Source: Pseudophaeobacter sp. | GTDB lineage: Bacteria > Pseudomonadota > Alphaproteobacteria > Rhodobacterales > Rhodobacteraceae | Direction of reading: 5' to 3' | NCBI GenBank assembly: GCA_027019165.1 | Contig: JALUXC010000023.1 | Location: 99,624 to 163,623 of the forward strand | Length of the DNA: 64,000 nt | Part shown: positions 60,401-64,000 of the stretch, piece by piece | Layout of the letters: the number at the start of each line of letters is the position of its first letter | How positions within the stretch are numbered: the first letter of the stretch is position 1 | The notes under the pieces: generated by a model | The model's database searches: none | What the model saw: the letters and a program-made list of their open reading frames with translations, nothing else | What the model was told of the DNA's origin: nothing | Position numbers and translations under genes: made by a program

Positions 60401-63400
60401 AAAGCAGGCGTCCCTCGTTGCAGCCGGTGCACTTCCTGCAACAGCTGCGCCAGATTGCGGACCGCACCGGCGCGGCGCTGATCTTTGACGAAATCCTTGT
60501 GGGGTTTCGCAAATGCTCCGGCGGCGCGCAGGAGGATTTTGGCGTACGCGCCGATATTGCCACCTATGGCAAGCTGATCGGCGGCGGAAACCCCATCGGC
60601 GTCGTGGCCGGGTCTGCGCGCTTTCTTGACGGGATCGACGGCGGCGACTGGGCCTATGGCGATGGAAGTTTTCCTTCGGCTGAAAAGGTATTCTTTGGCG
60701 GCACCTTCAACAAAAACGCCCTCAGCATGGCCACCGCGCGCGCGACCCTCAAGCGCCTGAAAGACCGAGGGCGCACAGAAGCCGCGCGCCTCAACCGAAT
60801 GACCGAAAATCTGGCCGACAAGCTCAACGCCCATTTTGACACCCACCGCTACCCCGTGACGCTCGAGCATTACGGCTCGCTTTTCCGCTTCAGCTTTGCC
60901 GCCAATGCGGACTTGTTTTTCTACGGTCTGATCCAGCGCGGCATTTACATCTGGGAAGGGCGCAACTGTTTCCTGTCTACCGCCCACTCTGATGCCGACA
61001 TGGAGGTGATCGCCCTGGCGGTGACCGATACGCTATCCGAGCTGCGCGACGCAGGGTTCATGCCCGAAGGCCCCCGCCCCCAGCGCGATGGCCGGGTTGA
61101 ACTGCCGACAGCGCAGGAGATTGAGCGACAAATCACACCGCAGCTCCCCCGGATCGCGGATCAAGCAGGGCTGGGGTCTGAGTTCATTGCCCATGCCGAC
61201 GCCTTGGATGGTCTGGCGGCGCAGTACATCAAGGCCGCTCTTGATCAGCCCGGGATTGCCGATGGCGCGGCTGTGGTCGAGGTGCAAAAACCGTTTCACG
61301 CACTCTTGTCCTCAATGGAATTGCCAGAACAAAGGGCGCCGGTGTCTATCGATGAAAACGCGGTCGAGCTGCCCGCCCTGACCCGCATTGGTGCCGCTTT
61401 GCCGGATATTCTGACCGGCAAGGTGCACCCGCTGGAGGTTCTCGCCCCGGGCGGGGATTTCTCCGATATTGCAGCGCTTTATCAAAAGTCACCCGGCGCA
61501 TTGGCCCTCAATGCCGTGCTGGCCGAAGCTGTGAAAACTGCCGTTGCTCAGGCACATGCATCCCGACCGATCCGTATTCTGGAACTCGGCGCAGGCACTG
61601 GCGGCAGCACATCGGCGATCCTTGACGCGCTTTCAGGACATGCCTGCCAGTATGATTTCACCGATGTCTCGCCCGGTTTTTTTGCCGCCGCGAAAAAGAA
61701 ATTCGCCGCGCATCCCAATCTCCGCTACCGCACCTTTGATTTCAACACCGACGCAGGCGCGCAGGGGCTGGTGGAGGGCAGCTATGACATCGTGATCGCC
61801 GCAAACGCATTGCACGTGGCGCGTGATCTGCCCGCCGCATTTGGCAATGTCACCCGACTGATGCGCAGCGATGGGCTGCTGATGGTGCTGGAGCTGACAG
61901 AGCGCCGCCGCTGGGTCGAGATGATCTTTGGCACCACCGAAGGCTGGTGGGACGCAATCGACGCCCGCAAAGACAGCAATGGCCCGCTGCTGGACGCCAA
62001 GGGCTGGGAAACCGTCCTGTCAGAACGCGGCTTTGATCAGGTCACCCCCTTGCCGACGGACGGGTTTGATCCGGCCTGGCAGGCTGCCAGCGCGCAGGTG
62101 ATCCTCGCCCGACGCCGCGCGGATACCCCCCTCAGCGCGGCGCAACGCCAGCTATGGGCTCTTTCGCAGATCAACCCCGAAGGCACGCGGGCCTATTCGG
62201 TCTTCGGCGCAGTCAGGCTGGACGGCAGCCTCAATCCCGATCATGTGGCCGCCGCATGGGCATCTTGCCTGGCGCGCCACAGGACCTTGCGCACGGTCTT
62301 CACCGAGGATGGATTGGGGCAGTATCACCTGTCCCTGCTTGCTGCCCGGAACATGGGTCTGGACCTGCGCCATGTAGATCTCAGTACTGACCAAGACCCG
62401 GAACAGGCTCTCAGCGCATGGCTCAAGGCGCAGGCCATGCATGACTTTGACCTCGCCTCTGGCCCCCTCCTGCGTGCGCATTTGTTGCGCCTCTCTGATC
62501 AGACGCACGTGCTCCATCTGATGGCCCATCATATCATCTCGGATGGTCTGTCTTTTGCGATCCTCTTTGACGATATTGCCGCATCCCTGAACGGACAGAC
62601 GCCACAGCCCCCCGGCCTGCCGTTTGAAGCCTTTGTCATTCGGCAAGAGGCCCAGCGTGCGACGCCAGCCTATCAAACGCAGATTGCACAATGGAACAAG
62701 GTGTTGCAGGCAGGCAGCCCGCCGCTGGATCTGCCGAACAGCCAGCCCGCGCCCTCGACCGATTATGCGGGGGCAAAACTGACCGCCTCCATAGACAAAG
62801 ACCTGCACAAGGCCATCACGGAGCTCGCCAAGGCCAGCGAAGCCACGACTGCCATGGTTCTGCTCACCTGCTACGGCATCCTGCTCTCGCGCCTCACCGG
62901 AGAGGTGGGCCATATCGTCGGCCAGCCGGTCACGGGCCGCAGCCTGCCGGGAAGCGCGCGCACCTTTGGCTATTGCACCCATATCCTGCCCCTGCGGCTC
63001 CCCGAGTATCACGGGCTGACGCTGCAAGAGGCAATATCCAGCACAAAGTCCGTCGTTCTAAAGGGGCTTGAGGCACAAGATATCCCATGGGCCTGGCTCG
63101 GATCCGATCAAAAGCACCTGATCTCCACCACCTTCAATCTCGACCGCCGGATCTTGCCCCAGATTGACGGCCTCACCGTTTCTGCCGTGGAGCATCCTGT
63201 GGTGGCCAGCCCCTTTGACATCGGCTTGAACATCACCGATCTCGGACCGACCGCCCTGATTGAGCTGACCTACCGCACGGCACGTTTTGGCGAAACCGAG
63301 ATGCGCCGCCTGCTGGAGCAGTTCCTCACCCTGGTCAAGGCCGCGACAGAGAACCACAGCCGCGCTTGCCGCTCCCTGCCTCTCTACAGCGCCGCCGACC

Positions 63401-64000
63401 GCCAAGCCGCCCTGGCCCTATCAACAGGTGCCTCCAGCGCCCTGCAAAAGGGTGCCCCTCATACCCTTGCTGACCTCTTTGAAAGACAGGCGGCCAAGGC
63501 GCCCGACCAAATCGCAGTTCAGGACGCCGCCAACAAGGTCACGCTGGCAGGGCTTTCGTGCTACTCCAGTCGTTTGGGTTTGATTTTGCGGTCCTTTGGG
63601 GTTGGTCCTGAGGTTCGGGTGGGTCTGTGTCATGGGCGCTCGGCGCGGCTTGTGGGGGCTTTGACGGGGATTTTGCGCAGTGGCGGGGTCTATGTGCCGC
63701 TGGAGCCGAACTATCCCGATGCGCGCCTGCAGCATATCCTCAGCGATTGCGGCGCCGGGATCGTGATCACGGACCGGGAAAATGCCGCGCGGTTTCAGTG
63801 GCTTGGCCTTGAGGTGATCAACCTCGATGAGGCCATGGCACCGCTGGCTGACACCACAATTCAGCCTGCGCCCGATCTGCCGCCGGACCTGCCAGACGTG
63901 GGCCTGCGCGGCGACAATCTCGCCTATATGATCTACACCTCCGGCTCCACCGGCCTGCCAAAAGGCGTCGGGATCGAGCATCGCCAGGCCGCCGCCTTTA
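57484..64000 (+). CDS. Hybrid PKS-NRPS megaenzyme, 3' end beyond window (KS-ACP-AMT-MT-C-A)
   Basis: The frame is open for 2172 codons to the window edge. Domains: KS (about 40-470; Cys211 in DTTCSSSA, His346 in EAHGTGTPLGDP, His385 in SSIGHLEAAAG); a remnant linker ending LPLYPFDRKRHW where an AT domain should be; ACP (S667 in VGADSLLLID); class III aminotransferase (about 800-1190; LVEPVQ, FDEILVGFR, PLP-lysine K1030 in TYGKLIGGGNP); methyltransferase (about 1350-1540; LELGAGTGGST); condensation domain (about 1547-1970; HHIISDG at 1682-1688); adenylation domain from about 1990 (YTSGSTGLPKG). This should extend the FAAL-loaded acyl chain, place a beta-amino group on it, methylate, and condense it with the first amino acid. 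Confidence 0.93.
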   Translation, partial: MTSGPDSLSTKDVLARAITEIRDLKAENAALKSGNGAGAPIAIVSTGCRLPGGIETSGAFWDLLMSGKDALRDLPQERTELTQSYEPEKSANGHHHVRAGGFVDGIEGFDAAFFGLPPQIARALDPQHRMLLETACHTIEAAGIAPGSLRGSRTGVFAGMGQPEYAARLCREDLAKIDQFTGLGSHGAVGVGRLSYLMDFKGPALQIDTTCSSSALAIHLAAQSLRSGECDYALAGGVNALLSAQGMVALDRVDALAADGVSRAFDAAASGYGRGEGCGLVMLRRLDDALADGNPILAVLRASAVNHDGTSNGLTAPNPVAQEAVIRDALRAARLSPEEIDVIEAHGTGTPLGDPIEISALARIFGTAPRQAPLIVSSVKSSIGHLEAAAGIAGVIRLVETLRHRKAAPQANYDSPNPRIDWPGDALKIPEEATPLRQTGVLRAGLSAFGMSGTNVHLILESAPETAQPSKQAEAVGPTSLCLSAKSTKVLRRMAAVYAELLDRTPDADLSDLCTTALHGRDAFDRRLVVRGTSCANIATILRRFARDGAAPGALRRDLTAQGSADAQSPQDDADRFLRGLSVSCATPSRHFALPLYPFDRKRHWIEGSVLRVSTPVLQAQDAGTPPEMLTPDGLTDQLRQIFETTLGLSPGELGDNDHFLEVGADSLLLIDVIKTIEQRYGVTVPMARLMDGVATLADLARFLTKDIDLSARTSPAPARSAVSKSTDSVPTPQPSTLQNQTAGPTQDMRLTAQQQKFLDRFTVEYTRLHAGSKQRADKGRRVLADSRRVFGFRPSIKELLFPIVGQRAKGAHIWDVDGNRYIDLTMGFGVNLFGHGDPQLAAALREQEDLGLQIGPQSQHASEVAELISDLTGMERVAFCNTGTEAIMTALRLARATTGRSRIAIFKGSYHGHFDGVLAAEGEGGAGVPLAAGVTMGNAGDVLLLDYGSPEAIETLTEAANDIAAILVEPVQSRRPSLQPVHFLQQLRQIADRTGAALIFDEILVGFRKCSGGAQEDFGVRADIATYGKLIGGGNPIGVVAGSARFLDGIDGGDWAYGDGSFPSAEKVFFGGTFNKNALSMATARATLKRLKDRGRTEAARLNRMTENLADKLNAHFDTHRYPVTLEHYGSLFRFSFAANADLFFYGLIQRGIYIWEGRNCFLSTAHSDADMEVIALAVTDTLSELRDAGFMPEGPRPQRDGRVELPTAQEIERQITPQLPRIADQAGLGSEFIAHADALDGLAAQYIKAALDQPGIADGAAVVEVQKPFHALLSSMELPEQRAPVSIDENAVELPALTRIGAALPDILTGKVHPLEVLAPGGDFSDIAALYQKSPGALALNAVLAEAVKTAVAQAHASRPIRILELGAGTGGSTSAILDALSGHACQYDFTDVSPGFFAAAKKKFAAHPNLRYRTFDFNTDAGAQGLVEGSYDIVIAANALHVARDLPAAFGNVTRLMRSDGLLMVLELTERRRWVEMIFGTTEGWWDAIDARKDSNGPLLDAKGWETVLSERGFDQVTPLPTDGFDPAWQAASAQVILARRRADTPLSAAQRQLWALSQINPEGTRAYSVFGAVRLDGSLNPDHVAAAWASCLARHRTLRTVFTEDGLGQYHLSLLAARNMGLDLRHVDLSTDQDPEQALSAWLKAQAMHDFDLASGPLLRAHLLRLSDQTHVLHLMAHHIISDGLSFAILFDDIAASLNGQTPQPPGLPFEAFVIRQEAQRATPAYQTQIAQWNKVLQAGSPPLDLPNSQPAPSTDYAGAKLTASIDKDLHKAITELAKASEATTAMVLLTCYGILLSRLTGEVGHIVGQPVTGRSLPGSARTFGYCTHILPLRLPEYHGLTLQEAISSTKSVVLKGLEAQDIPWAWLGSDQKHLISTTFNLDRRILPQIDGLTVSAVEHPVVASPFDIGLNITDLGPTALIELTYRTARFGETEMRRLLEQFLTLVKAATENHSRACRSLPLYSAADRQAALALSTGASSALQKGAPHTLADLFERQAAKAPDQIAVQDAANKVTLAGLSCYSSRLGLILRSFGVGPEVRVGLCHGRSARLVGALTGILRSGGVYVPLEPNYPDARLQHILSDCGAGIVITDRENAARFQWLGLEVINLDEAMAPLADTTIQPAPDLPPDLPDVGLRGDNLAYMIYTSGSTGLPKGVGIEHRQAAAF

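Noticed and set aside
59653..60987. Minus-strand open frame opposite the aminotransferase domain
   Set aside because: It is antisense to the clear class III aminotransferase with its PLP lysine; the long frame is explained by codon bias.
1..64000. tRNA, rRNA, CRISPR arrays and insertion sequences
   Set aside because: I looked for tRNA T-loop patterns, regularly spaced repeats and transposase-like proteins with terminal inverted repeats and found none that I could support.

Overview
This window looks like chromosomal DNA of a marine alphaproteobacterium of the Roseobacter group (Rhodobacteraceae; the style fits Ruegeria, Phaeobacter, Leisingera or Tritonibacter, but I cannot fix the genus). 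The evidence is high GC with strong GC3 bias, ethylmalonyl-CoA pathway genes (ccr, meaA), a LuxI/LuxR pair, an HvrA-type H-NS protein, TIGR02186 next to TauE, and several small proteins that I recall as typical of Rhodobacteraceae. I see no rRNA, tRNA, insertion sequence or CRISPR array.

Layout. (1) 1-5050, minus: acyl-CoA carboxylase (biotin carboxylase cut by the window edge, plus carboxyltransferase) and an AtuA-family protein, likely for degrading a branched or terpenoid acyl-CoA. (2) 5322-11156, plus: a phenylacetate segment (3-oxoadipyl-CoA thiolase, paaABCDE, and an extra PaaC-like protein beyond a terminator-like hairpin). (3) 11466-15615: class IV aminotransferase with an AbrB-type membrane protein, a universal stress protein, then nfu-tsaB-rimI preceded by an Irr-box-like site. 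(4) 15775-20577: a BMP-type (nucleoside-like) ABC importer. (5) 20866-26230: TauE/SafE plus TIGR02186, a VOC protein, an orphan RNA ligase, an SDR and a RecD-like helicase. (6) 26315-34331: luxI, luxR and a small overlapping ORF, ccr, a PlsB-type acyltransferase, meaA, an H-NS protein and deoD. (7) 34509-38378, minus: a DUF1989 protein, a PLP-dependent ornithine/lysine-type decarboxylase, two small proteins and a ZIP transporter. (8) 38499-42916, minus: sdhCDAB, with a sulfotransferase-like gene translationally coupled between sdhA and sdhB. (9) 43171-44614: a DUF4344 metallopeptidase and a DUF697 protein.

(10) 44654-64000 and beyond is the accessory highlight: a hybrid PKS-NRPS lipopeptide cluster. 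It holds a cyclic-peptide-type ABC exporter coupled to a prohibitin/SPFH protein, a type II thioesterase, an MbtH protein on the opposite strand, a P-type ATPase lacking the CPC metal motif, a glutamine-dependent asparagine synthetase, a P450, an AurF-like diiron oxygenase, a FAAL-ACP protein, and a megaenzyme with order KS-(no AT)-ACP-aminotransferase-methyltransferase-C-A that runs off the window. FAAL-ACP followed by KS-ACP-AMT-C-A is the logic of mycosubtilin/iturin synthetases, so the predicted product is a beta-amino-fatty-acyl lipopeptide made with an acyltransferase acting in trans. The inserted methyltransferase and the AurF, P450 and ATPase genes set it apart from those clusters.

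A family of GC-rich intergenic repeats (cores GCCGGGCCCAAGGC and GCGGGAGCGCC) recurs between operons.
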